DNA from: an uncultured Zetaproteobacteria bacterium
GTDB taxonomy: Bacteria > Pseudomonadota > Zetaproteobacteria > Mariprofundales > Mariprofundaceae
DNA length: 16,980 nt
Direction: 5' to 3'
Assembly: GCA_947311795.1 (NCBI GenBank)
Contig: CAMZLX010000054.1
Span: 1-16,980 of the forward strand
Shown: one piece after another, positions 1 to 6,131 of the stretch
Numbering within the stretch: the first letter of the stretch is position 1
Layout of the letters: every line of letters begins with the position of its first letter
The notes under the pieces: generated by a model
The model's database searches: none
What the model saw: the letters and a program-made list of their open reading frames with translations, nothing else
What the model was told of the DNA's origin: nothing
Program-made: the position numbers and the translations under genes

Positions 1-630
1 ACCAATCACAGGAATTTTCACTGCAGCTTTGGCTAACCCAATATCTTCCCATGATGCTTTGCCATTAAACATTTGCGCTCTGGTGCGCCCGTGAACGGTC
101 AGCATTTGAATACCATTATCTTCGGCAATGCGGGCAATATTTTCTACATTCTTGCTCTCACTATCCCAACCTGTACGAATTTTAAGGGTCACTGGAATAT
201 TCACAGCTTTAACTACCGCATCAATCACCCGTGCCACCAAAGCTTCATCACGCAGCATGGCAGAACCTGCAACTTGTTTGACCACCTTCTTGACAGGGCA
301 ACCCATATTGATGTCTACAAAATCAGCGCCGTGATCCACCGCCCAAAGCGCTGCATCCACCACAAACTTGGAATCTGAACCTGCAATTTGAATCGACACT
401 GGGCTTTCATCTTTATCCAACTCAGCCATGCGTTCCGTGCGCTCTCTGCCATGCTCCACCGCACGCGAAGCAATCATTTCCGTGACCGTCAAACCAATGC
501 CGAAACGCCTGCAAATACGGCGAAAGGGCAAGTCAGTGATGCCTGCCATGGGCGCAAGCGCTATGGGTGGGTTAATATCGAAGTTGCCCAGCTTAAAACC
601 AGGTAATATGGGTTGTGCATGTTCTGTCAT
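1..630 (-). CDS. dusB: tRNA-dihydrouridine synthase, DusB type (3' end outside window)
   Basis: FMN enzyme that reduces specific uridines in the tRNA D-loop to dihydrouridine with NAD(P)H in the cytoplasm. The first 210 residues of a protein of usually about 320-350 are present; the C-terminal helical tRNA-binding part is cut off at the window edge. Visible family motifs are the FMN-barrel APMAG (26-30), EMIASRA (51-57), NMGCPVKKV (108-116) with the catalytic Cys at 111, TLKIRTGW (148-155) with the FMN-contacting Lys 150, and TVHGRTRAQ (178-186). The VKKV after the catalytic Cys resembles DusB rather than DusA or DusC. Start ATG at 630 is preceded by a purine-rich AAGAGAG five bases upstream. 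It is read leftward from its own intergenic region, separated from the upstream Roadblock gene by a terminator. Family assignment is very secure; the B subgroup is likely. Confidence 0.95.
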   Translation of the reverse strand, partial: MTEHAQPILPGFKLGNFDINPPIALAPMAGITDLPFRRICRRFGIGLTVTEMIASRAVEHGRERTERMAELDKDESPVSIQIAGSDSKFVVDAALWAVDHGADFVDINMGCPVKKVVKQVAGSAMLRDEALVARVIDAVVKAVNIPVTLKIRTGWDSESKNVENIARIAEDNGIQMLTVHGRTRAQMFNGKASWEDIGLAKAAVKIPVIG

Positions 631-685
631 GAAGTCTCTCTTGCTGAATATGGCTAAAAAACAGGCTTTGCCTAATTTTTGGGCA

Positions 686-714
686 ATCGTATCCTTCCAA
701 AAGAAAAGTGTCCA
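686..714 (-). promoter_or_regulatory. Candidate sigma-70 promoter of dusB
   Basis: Reading leftward, a -35 hexamer TGGACA (714-709, 5 of 6 matches to TTGACA), exactly 17 bases of spacer, then TACGAT (691-686, 4 of 6 matches to TATAAT). Transcription would begin near 679, giving a leader of about 50 nt before the ATG at 630. The spacing and position after the upstream terminator support it, but it is a pattern match only. Confidence 0.45.
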
Positions 715-718
715 CTTT
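705..718. promoter_or_regulatory. Perfect 14-bp palindrome covering the dusB -35 box
   Basis: AAAGTG-TC-CACTTT is a perfect inverted repeat with a 2-bp centre, and it overlaps the proposed -35 hexamer (709-714). That is a position at which a dimeric repressor could block RNA polymerase. No regulator is recognised and the site occurs once in what I read, so an operator function is inference. Confidence 0.3.
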
Positions 719-735
719 CCCAAATCAAACATAAA

Positions 736-763
736 AAAAAGCTGGAGATTAACCCAGCTTTTT
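736..763 (-). terminator. Rho-independent terminator of the Roadblock-ODP operon
   Basis: A 10-bp stem: AAAAAGCTGG (736-745) pairs with CCAGCTTTTT (754-763) across an 8-nt loop. A run of A on the left gives a U tract for leftward transcripts. It begins about 20 bp after the stop codon of the last gene of the operon (782). The T run on the right could also let it work rightward. Confidence 0.8.
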
Positions 764-781
764 CAACCTCACATCAACAGC

Positions 782-1150
782 TTAACCAAAAATGGCAGCG
801 AGTTTACCTTTAGCTTCCCTAGCTTCAAGCAACACCAAACCCAAATTGGAGTTTGCAGCAATTTTTAACATTAAATATGCGCTTGATTCTATATCAAAAA
901 GTAACAAACTTGAGTTTTGTCCTCGTATGGTTAACTCTTCAAATGTACCTAATTTTAACGTGTCTGTAACTCTAGTACCAAGGCTACCCACTGCTGCACC
1001 CATCGCAGCTCCTGTATCACCATCACCATCACCCAACATATTAACAATCATCATCCCATCAGGACTTAAAATTGCTAACCCTTGAATATCTACGGTTGCC
1101 GTTTTCAGTTCGTTTAATACAGCTTCTATTCTTTCTTGTTTTGTTGCCAT
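782..1150 (-). CDS. Roadblock/LC7 domain protein (MglB-like)
   Basis: A 122-residue protein made of a single Roadblock/LC7 domain, the fold that dimerises and acts as scaffold or GTPase-activating partner of small Ras-like GTPases such as MglA. Features are the N-terminal helix with LNEL, the strand-turn GLAILSPDGMMIV (about 24-36), a glycine/aspartate-rich loop, the AAMGAAVGSLGTRV helix, and paired strands ending in LGLVLLEAR. There is no signal peptide or membrane segment, so it should be cytoplasmic. A good Shine-Dalgarno AGGGGGA lies seven bases before the ATG. It is the last gene of a three-gene operon, 34 bp after the diiron gene and followed by a hairpin terminator. The GDGDGDTG loop is unusually acidic and small. 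No MglA-like GTPase is in the window, so the partner is unknown. Confidence 0.85.
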   Translation of the reverse strand: MATKQERIEAVLNELKTATVDIQGLAILSPDGMMIVNMLGDGDGDTGAAMGAAVGSLGTRVTDTLKLGTFEELTIRGQNSSLLLFDIESSAYLMLKIAANSNLGLVLLEAREAKGKLAAIFG

Positions 1151-1184
1151 TGATCTATCCCCCTATATTTGATAAAATTTTAAT

Positions 1185-1934
1185 TTATTTTGGAATTTGA
1201 TAAACAGACTGCATATAGTCTGCTCCTACTTCTAAGCCTTCCACCCAATCAATAAATTGGTTGACCATTTCTTTACCTGAAAACATTGCTCCATGCTGAG
1301 GTGCAATCATTTCAATATCTAATGTACGTATCATTTTTGCCCAAAGTTTGCACGCTGTACTGCTTGCCATATAACGCTGATGAAATCCAAGCATGTGTGG
1401 AATATGTGCCTCAAAATCTTCAACAAACCGATAATCCGAAAGTGCTGCACCCAAATCACCTGAATACAAAATTTTAGAAACCGGATCATATACATGGAAA
1501 TTACCAGCAGAATGTAAAAAATGAGCTGGTATAATTTTAAGAGGGCACCCTTCCAAATCCAGAATTTGACCCTGATCAGGAATACCATGCATACGTTTGG
1601 CGGCTGTTGCATCCACACCAAAGTGCGCCACAAACGTTGTCCATATTTGTGGTAAAAATGCATCGGCATCGGTCACCATCAGCCAAGCATTAATGGATGC
1701 CACAATGTCTGGGTCTTGATGCGATAAGAATAAATATTTCAACGAAGAAGGAGGTGTATACTCAGGAAGAGCTGAAAATATCTTTGCATATACTTTTTGC
1801 CCACCAGGATCTAGGAGCATACCAACACCTTTATGTATGATAAGGTGCTGATTGGCTGAAATCATTTCTCCTTCTGTATAATCATCAAAAAATACACACT
1901 TATGTTCATCATTCTCAAACAGTATATCTGCCAT
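1185..1934 (-). CDS. Stand-alone oxygen-binding diiron (ODP) metallo-beta-lactamase-fold protein
   Basis: A 249-residue metallo-beta-lactamase-fold protein resembling the diiron half of flavodiiron proteins (FprA/ROO), without the flavodoxin domain that redox enzymes of about 400 residues carry. Candidate metal ligands are all present: H72-x-D74-x-D76 (in LSHQDPD), H141 (HFLHSAGNF), D160 (YSGDLGA) and H214 (APQHG). The usual HxExD is HxDxD here. ODP proteins without a flavodoxin partner are known to bind O2 or NO as sensors, for example in chemotaxis, so a sensory rather than reductase role is inferred. The gene lies between two Roadblock/LC7 genes in one operon. Its Shine-Dalgarno AAGGAGTGA sits in the last codons of the upstream gene, implying coupled expression. 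A hydrolase function cannot be excluded from sequence alone. Confidence 0.8.
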   Translation of the reverse strand: MADILFENDEHKCVFFDDYTEGEMISANQHLIIHKGVGMLLDPGGQKVYAKIFSALPEYTPPSSLKYLFLSHQDPDIVASINAWLMVTDADAFLPQIWTTFVAHFGVDATAAKRMHGIPDQGQILDLEGCPLKIIPAHFLHSAGNFHVYDPVSKILYSGDLGAALSDYRFVEDFEAHIPHMLGFHQRYMASSTACKLWAKMIRTLDIEMIAPQHGAMFSGKEMVNQFIDWVEGLEVGADYMQSVYQIPK

Positions 1935-1939
1935 TTAGT

Positions 1940-2350
1940 TCACTCCTTTTTAACCTTTAATTTATCGACTTGCATCGCCTTCTCTATATTCTCCTTAAGC
2001 TTCTTCAACATAATATTTAAACCTTTGGGGGATAAGCTTGTATCCATAACTAATACAAAATCTTGCTCTAAAATTCTCAAATGTTTAACCAACATCACAT
2101 GACTGTTCTCGAGTACCAAAGCGACATAATTCATATGCCGATAACCACCCAATGTTACTGAACGCTGACCTATACGTAGCAGTTCTGGTGCAACTGCTGC
2201 TACGCCTGTACTATCTATATCCCCTGAAGAACAGATAGAAAGCCCATTGCAATCTGTTACAAGTATTGAATGCAAATGATATTCTTTACGAACATCATTA
2301 AGAATGGCACAAAGTCTATTATCTAACCTTAATAAGGATTCATATTCCAA
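1940..2350 (-). CDS. Second Roadblock/LC7-like protein, first gene of the operon
   Basis: A diverged Roadblock/LC7-type protein of 136 residues from the TTG start at 2350, or 149 residues from a GTG at 2389. The TTG is preferred because AAGGGG lies nine bases upstream and it places the first helix (LLRLDNRLCAILNDV) near the N-terminus as in relatives; the GTG has no ribosome-binding site. The fold pattern is helix, strand HSILVTDCNGLSICSSG, the helix AAVAPELLRIGQRS, strands NYVALVLENSHVMLVKHL and DFVLVMDTS, then a Lys-rich C-terminal helix ending KLKVKKE. It shares little identity with the Roadblock protein at 782-1150, so the two are probably not a recent duplication and may form a heterodimer or separate platforms. 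Its final codons carry the ribosome-binding site of the diiron gene. The region is AT-rich compared with the flanking dusB and engB. Confidence 0.65.
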   Translation of the reverse strand: MEYESLLRLDNRLCAILNDVRKEYHLHSILVTDCNGLSICSSGDIDSTGVAAVAPELLRIGQRSVTLGGYRHMNYVALVLENSHVMLVKHLRILEQDFVLVMDTSLSPKGLNIMLKKLKENIEKAMQVDKLKVKKE

Positions 2351-2382
2351 CTCGCTATACCCCTTAAAAAATAACGTGATTA

Positions 2383-2411
2383 TTCGCACAACTTAACCAC
2401 TTTTTTATAAT
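2383..2411 (+). promoter_or_regulatory. Candidate sigma-70 promoter of the engB-lipA operon
   Basis: A perfect -10 box TATAAT at 2406-2411 is preceded by 17 bases of spacer and TTCGCA (2383-2388, 4 of 6 matches to TTGACA). The expected start is near 2418, with a 5' leader of roughly 70 nt before the engB ATG at 2490. The -10 region is nearly self-complementary, so the divergent Roadblock operon may use the same AT-rich core (TATTAT on the minus strand). I see no convincing -35 for that direction. Confidence 0.5.
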
Positions 2412-2489
2412 AGGCAATATTTAATTATGGTTATTATGGTAATTGAAGAACCAATTGAATTCACTCGACTTTAAATGCAGCTTTGCCGC

Positions 2490-3092
2490 ATGACTACTTC
2501 TGTTCACTGGCAAAATACCGAATTTTTATTATCTGTGGCTGATGCCCAAATGTTTCCTGAAACGGATTTACCTCAAATCGCTGTGGCAGGTCACTCCAAT
2601 GTGGGTAAATCATCCTTGCTCAACAGTTTATTTGGGCGCAAAGGTTTGGTGAAAACATCCAAAAATCCAGGCTGCACCCGCCTTTTGAACTTGTTTGAGG
2701 TCGATGAGAAGCTGCTGGTCGTGGACTTGCCGGGCTATGGTTATGCCCGCGCCCCAAAGTCTGAAAAATACAAATGGGCTAAGCTGATTGAAAGCTACCT
2801 CAAAAGCCCCAAGGTTGCGCAATTGGTATTGGTGTTACTCGATTTTAGGCATGGACCTAAAGATAGTGATTTGCAATTGATTGATTGGCTGAATGAGTCG
2901 GGTATTCGCTGGCAACCGGTGGCGACCAAAGCTGATAAACTCAAGGGTAATGCAAGGCGCAAACGCAAACAAGAAATGTTGGATGCTTTGGGCGGCTTGC
3001 TTGAACCCGTGCTCACATCCAGCTTAAAAAATGAAGGTATGCAAGAGCTTAGAGCCATTATTATTGATGAGGTGCTCAAAACACATGACTGA
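2490..3092 (+). CDS. engB: Ribosome biogenesis GTPase EngB (YihA/YsxC)
   Basis: TRAFAC-class GTPase needed for a late step of 50S ribosomal subunit assembly. All G motifs are present in the 200-residue form: G1 GHSNVGKS (34-41), G2 Thr in NPGCTR, G3 DLPGYG (79-84), G4 TKAD (146-149) and G5 SSLKNEG (177-183). The ATG at 2490 is chosen over 2475 because MTTSVHWQNTEFLLSVAD lines up with the N-terminus of E. coli YihA; neither ATG has a clear Shine-Dalgarno. The length equals the family norm. It is the first gene of a five-gene rightward operon, and its stop overlaps the next start by 8 nt, so translation is probably coupled. Confidence 0.95.
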   Translation: MTTSVHWQNTEFLLSVADAQMFPETDLPQIAVAGHSNVGKSSLLNSLFGRKGLVKTSKNPGCTRLLNLFEVDEKLLVVDLPGYGYARAPKSEKYKWAKLIESYLKSPKVAQLVLVLLDFRHGPKDSDLQLIDWLNESGIRWQPVATKADKLKGNARRKRKQEMLDALGGLLEPVLTSSLKNEGMQELRAIIIDEVLKTHD

Positions 3093-3921
3093 CCAAGAAA
3101 TTCGCACCTATGCTTTTTTAAGCATTATTATCTCGGTGATGATTTGGGAACTTATTGCACCCAAACGTCCACTGGTGCAAAGTAAAATCAAACGCTGGCT
3201 GAATAATATATCCTTGGTGGGGCTGGACACGCTATTGGTTAAACTTCTGCTGCCCGCAGGTGCATTTGGCGTGGCACTTTGGGCAGAAAAGCAAGGTCTA
3301 GGGCTGTTTAACAACTTGGATATGTCGATGTCAGCCAAAATCATACTTAGTGTGATTATCTTGGATATGATTATCTATTGGCAACATCGTTTGTTTCATG
3401 TGGTGCCGCTATTTTGGCGACTGCATCAAGTGCATCATGCCGACCGTGATATTGATGTAACCTCAGGTTTACGGTTTCATCCCATCGAAATCTTTATATC
3501 CATGTTGATTAAGTTTGTGGCTGTGATTGCTTTGGGCGCACCAGCGCTTGCCGTGGTTCTATTTGAGGTGATTCTTAATGGCATGGCAATGTTTAACCAT
3601 GGGAATATTCGCCTGCCCAAAGCTTTGGATAGTGTGCTGCGCCTTTTATTTGTCACTCCTGATGTACACAGGGTGCATCATTCCATTCTTAAACATGAAA
3701 CCAATAGCAATTATGGGTTTAACTTATCCATTTGGGATAGAATCTTTGGCAGCTACCATGCCCAGCCCGATTTGGGGCATGACAAGATGACCATCGGGCT
3801 TGAACAATATCAAGGTGATACACCCACCGCTTCCATTGTTTGGATGCTCAAGCTACCTTTTACCGAGAAAGGTGGCATCTATAGCCAACCCGACATCAAA
3901 AGAACTGAGGACACGACATGA
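3085..3921 (+). CDS. Sterol desaturase / fatty acid hydroxylase family membrane diiron enzyme
   Basis: A 278-residue integral membrane protein of the fatty acid hydroxylase superfamily, whose members use a histidine-bound diiron site and O2 to hydroxylate or desaturate lipids. The His clusters are clear: HRLFH (101-105), HQVHH (114-118), H132 in RFHPIE, H172 in FNHGN, and HRVHH (195-199) followed by H204. Hydrophobic segments lie near 8-24, 44-66, 84-100 and 137-166. ATG 3085 overlaps the end of engB by 8 nt and is preferred over an in-frame start at 3031, which would lie deep inside engB. Its stop overlaps the next gene as ATGA. The substrate cannot be predicted; a membrane lipid, hopanoid or carotenoid is possible. 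The adjacent small Fe-S protein could supply electrons, but this is inference. Confidence 0.85.
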   Translation: MTDQEIRTYAFLSIIISVMIWELIAPKRPLVQSKIKRWLNNISLVGLDTLLVKLLLPAGAFGVALWAEKQGLGLFNNLDMSMSAKIILSVIILDMIIYWQHRLFHVVPLFWRLHQVHHADRDIDVTSGLRFHPIEIFISMLIKFVAVIALGAPALAVVLFEVILNGMAMFNHGNIRLPKALDSVLRLLFVTPDVHRVHHSILKHETNSNYGFNLSIWDRIFGSYHAQPDLGHDKMTIGLEQYQGDTPTASIVWMLKLPFTEKGGIYSQPDIKRTEDTT

Positions 3922-4118
3922 GCGAAGACATCGTTAACCGCTGCGAATGTATGCACAAAACTTTTGCTGAACTTAAAGAATACGGTTCGCTTGAAGCTGC
4001 CATGAAAGCTGGCGCTGGCATGGATTGCGAAGGTTGCACGCCTTGGCTCAAGCTATCTTTTGCATCGGGCGAAAATGAACTGGCTTTAGATGACCCAAGA
4101 TTGGCGGATTACGAGTAA
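3918..4118 (+). CDS. Small BFD-like [2Fe-2S] protein
   Basis: A 66-residue cytoplasmic protein with four cysteines arranged as C9-x-C11 and C37-x2-C40, the layout of the bacterioferritin-associated ferredoxin-like (BFD) fold that binds a [2Fe-2S] cluster. The spacing between pairs is 25 residues, about six shorter than in E. coli Bfd. The segment FAELKEYGSLEAAMKAGAGMDCEGC resembles the helix-turn leading into the second Cys pair, and the C-terminus is acidic. The gene is locked between the diiron hydroxylase (ATGA overlap) and the transporter (2 nt gap), with lipA two genes on. It could donate electrons to the hydroxylase or feed Fe-S assembly; neither is shown. It may also be a zinc-binding protein, since Cys pairs alone do not decide the metal. 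Confidence 0.6.
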   Translation: MSEDIVNRCECMHKTFAELKEYGSLEAAMKAGAGMDCEGCTPWLKLSFASGENELALDDPRLADYE

Positions 4119-4120
4119 AC

Positions 4121-5185
4121 ATGGCTGAACCTACTCCTGTAAGCCGAGGCGAACATATCCTGCTGATTGCAGCCTGCATCGTAATTATCGTGGCAGGTAT
4201 GAAGCTTGCAGCACCCTTACTTGTACCGATTCTATTGTCGGCATTTGTTGCGATTATTTGTTTGCCTCCACTTTACTTTTTATTGAATAAAGGGGTGAAT
4301 GTATCGGTTGCCGTGTTTACCATCACGGGCTCATTGGTCTTGATTGGATTATTGGTATCCTTATTTGCAGGGTCTGCCATTGCTGATTTTTCGCATAATT
4401 TACCCTTCTACCAAGAGCGCATCCAAGGGCAAACGGCACAACTCTTAACATGGCTCGCCAAAATTGGTGTGGAACTACCCGCAGGCAACCTTTTGGAAAA
4501 CTTCGACCCATCATCAGTAATGCAATTGGTGGGTAAACTCTTGAGCGGGCTTGGCAATGCATTAACCAATGTATTTTTGCTTTTATTAATTGTTATTTTC
4601 GTATTGTTTGAAGCTGTTGCCCTACCCCACAAATGGGCAGTCATGGATAGCCATGCACCCAACACCCATGCCTTTGAACGCTTTCTCAAAACAGTTCACA
4701 GCTATTTGGTGATTAAAAGTCTGGTCAGTGTGGCAACAGGTGTGTTCATCACCATTTGGCTCACCATTTTAGGCGTGGACTACCCTGTTTTATGGGGTTT
4801 GATGGCATTTTTGTTTAACTTCGTACCCAACATTGGTTCAATTATTGCCGCCGTACCTGCAGTGATGCTTGCCACTGTGCAACTGGGTTTAGACACTGCT
4901 GCCTACACCGCTGTGGGTTATATTGTGGTCAACTTGGTCATGGGCAACGTCATTGAGCCAAGGTATATGGGTAAAGGCGTTGGTCTATCCACGTTGGTTG
5001 TCTTTTTATCCTTGGTGGTGTGGGGCTGGATTTTAGGCCCTGTGGGTATGTTGTTATCCGTGCCATTAACCATGATTGTGAAGCTTGCCTGCGAAGCCAA
5101 CCCGAAAACTGAATGGATTGCTATATTATTGGGTCCAGACATCGACCCAGACGATTCAAAGCATAAGGATATTGAAAGAACATGA
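4121..5185 (+). CDS. AI-2E family transporter (PerM/YdiK-like permease)
   Basis: A 354-residue inner-membrane protein of the AI-2E exporter family (formerly UPF0118). The pattern is typical. Two N-terminal membrane helices (about 12-34 and 36-56) and a third near 62-86 come first. A soluble amphipathic middle region (about 90-145) follows. Next come a helix near 147-167 and the conserved C-terminal block with FNFVPNIGSIIAAVPAV, NVIEPRYMGKGVGLS and LVVWGWILGPVGMLLSVPLT. Despite the name, members have been linked to autoinducer-2 export, indole or auxin transport and Na+/H+ exchange, so the substrate is unknown. It starts 2 nt after the BFD-like gene, and its stop overlaps the lipA ATG by 4 nt. 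Length is normal for the family. Confidence 0.9.
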   Translation: MAEPTPVSRGEHILLIAACIVIIVAGMKLAAPLLVPILLSAFVAIICLPPLYFLLNKGVNVSVAVFTITGSLVLIGLLVSLFAGSAIADFSHNLPFYQERIQGQTAQLLTWLAKIGVELPAGNLLENFDPSSVMQLVGKLLSGLGNALTNVFLLLLIVIFVLFEAVALPHKWAVMDSHAPNTHAFERFLKTVHSYLVIKSLVSVATGVFITIWLTILGVDYPVLWGLMAFLFNFVPNIGSIIAAVPAVMLATVQLGLDTAAYTAVGYIVVNLVMGNVIEPRYMGKGVGLSTLVVFLSLVVWGWILGPVGMLLSVPLTMIVKLACEANPKTEWIAILLGPDIDPDDSKHKDIERT

Positions 5186-6120
5186 GCAAAACTGTGATTC
5201 CCATTAAAGTGATTGGTTCAACCACCCAAGAAGAGCAACCCATGACGGGTAAACCCAAGTGGCTGAAAGTGCGCGCACCCATGAGCAAAGAATATCAAGG
5301 CATCAGTAAAATGATGCGCGATTTGAAATTGAACACCGTCTGCGAAGAAGCATCTTGCCCCAATATTGGTGATTGCTGGAAACAAGGTTCGGCAACTTTT
5401 ATGATTTTGGGCAAAGTCTGCACCCGAACCTGCGCCTTTTGTGATGTTGCCACAGGTAAGCCCGATGAAGTAGAACCTGATGAAGCCATCAATCTTGCCA
5501 AAGCAGTGGCTGAAATCGGCTTAAAACATGTGGTCATCACATCTGTGGATAGAGATGATCTCAAAGACGGTGGCGCAGGGCATTATGCGACTGTCATCAA
5601 GGAACTCAGAGCAAGGCAACCTGAAGTCACCATTGAAATTTTAACCCCTGATTTCCAGCGCAAGCCTAATTCGTGCTTAGACACGATTATGGAAGCCAAA
5701 CCTGATATTTTTAACCACAACCTTGAAACCGTACCGCGTTTGTATCGTTCGGTTCGCCCCGGTGCGCGGTATTTCACATCCTTGCGTTTGTTGCAACGCG
5801 CCAAAGAGATTGACCCAACTGTGGTCACCAAATCAGGGATTATGCTTGGGCTTGGTGAAGAACGGGATGAAGTGTTGCAAGTGTTGGATGATATGCGTGA
5901 AGCAGGCATTGATATTTTAACCCTTGGGCAATATTTGCGCCCCAGTGAAGCTCATCATCCTGTGATGAAATATTGGACGCCTGAAGAATTTGATGATTTT
6001 AAATATATCGCCGAGAAAAAAGGTTTTGGCATGGTGGCATCAGGACCATTGGTGCGCTCATCATTCCATGCCGATGAAGTGTTTCAAGCCTTAAAGATTG
6101 GCAATGTAAAACAAAACTGA
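5182..6120 (+). CDS. lipA: Lipoyl synthase (radical SAM)
   Basis: Inserts two sulfur atoms into octanoyl groups on lipoyl domains (pyruvate and 2-oxoglutarate dehydrogenases, glycine cleavage H protein) by radical SAM chemistry. Both [4Fe-4S] sites are intact. The auxiliary, sacrificial cluster is C54-x4-C59-x5-C65 (CEEASCPNIGDC), and the radical SAM cluster is C80-x3-C84-x2-C87 (CTRTCAFC). Further motifs are SVDRDDLKDGGA, PDIFNHNLETV, SGIMLGLGE, TLGQYLRPS and the C-terminal RSSFHADE holding the conserved cluster-ligating serine. With ATG 5182 it has 312 residues, a normal length; an internal ATG at 5242 is possible but ATG 5182 gives the tight ATGA overlap with the transporter gene. No lipB is adjacent. 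It is the last gene of the rightward operon. Confidence 0.97.
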   Translation: MSKTVIPIKVIGSTTQEEQPMTGKPKWLKVRAPMSKEYQGISKMMRDLKLNTVCEEASCPNIGDCWKQGSATFMILGKVCTRTCAFCDVATGKPDEVEPDEAINLAKAVAEIGLKHVVITSVDRDDLKDGGAGHYATVIKELRARQPEVTIEILTPDFQRKPNSCLDTIMEAKPDIFNHNLETVPRLYRSVRPGARYFTSLRLLQRAKEIDPTVVTKSGIMLGLGEERDEVLQVLDDMREAGIDILTLGQYLRPSEAHHPVMKYWTPEEFDDFKYIAEKKGFGMVASGPLVRSSFHADEVFQALKIGNVKQN

Positions 6121-6129
6121 AGAGTCTTC
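6119..6129. terminator. Weak bidirectional hairpin between convergent lipA and motE
   Basis: GAAG-AGT-CTTC forms a 4-bp stem with a 3-nt loop. It is followed by TTTTATT rightward and by AGTTTTGTTTT leftward, in the 11-bp gap between two convergent stop codons. U-rich tracts on both sides suggest a shared terminator, but the stem is short. Confidence 0.3.
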
Positions 6130-6131
6130 TT

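Noticed and set aside
656..686. Two overlapping hairpins in front of dusB (TTGCC/GGCAA and AGGC-AAA-GCCT followed by six T on the minus strand), looking like a transcription attenuator.
   Set aside because: The likely promoter (-10 at 686-691) starts the RNA near 679, so the left arm of the first hairpin is not transcribed. The second stem is only 4 bp and too close to the RNA 5' end to act as a terminator.
73..868. Long rightward reading frames between 73 and 868.
   Set aside because: They are antisense to dusB and to the Roadblock gene, which show clear protein motifs on the minus strand; the rightward translations show no recognisable family pattern.
2411..2460. Short direct repeats (ATTATGGT twice, AATTGAA twice) upstream of engB.
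   Set aside because: They lie in a very AT-rich stretch where such short repeats are expected; no array or symmetry suggests a binding site.
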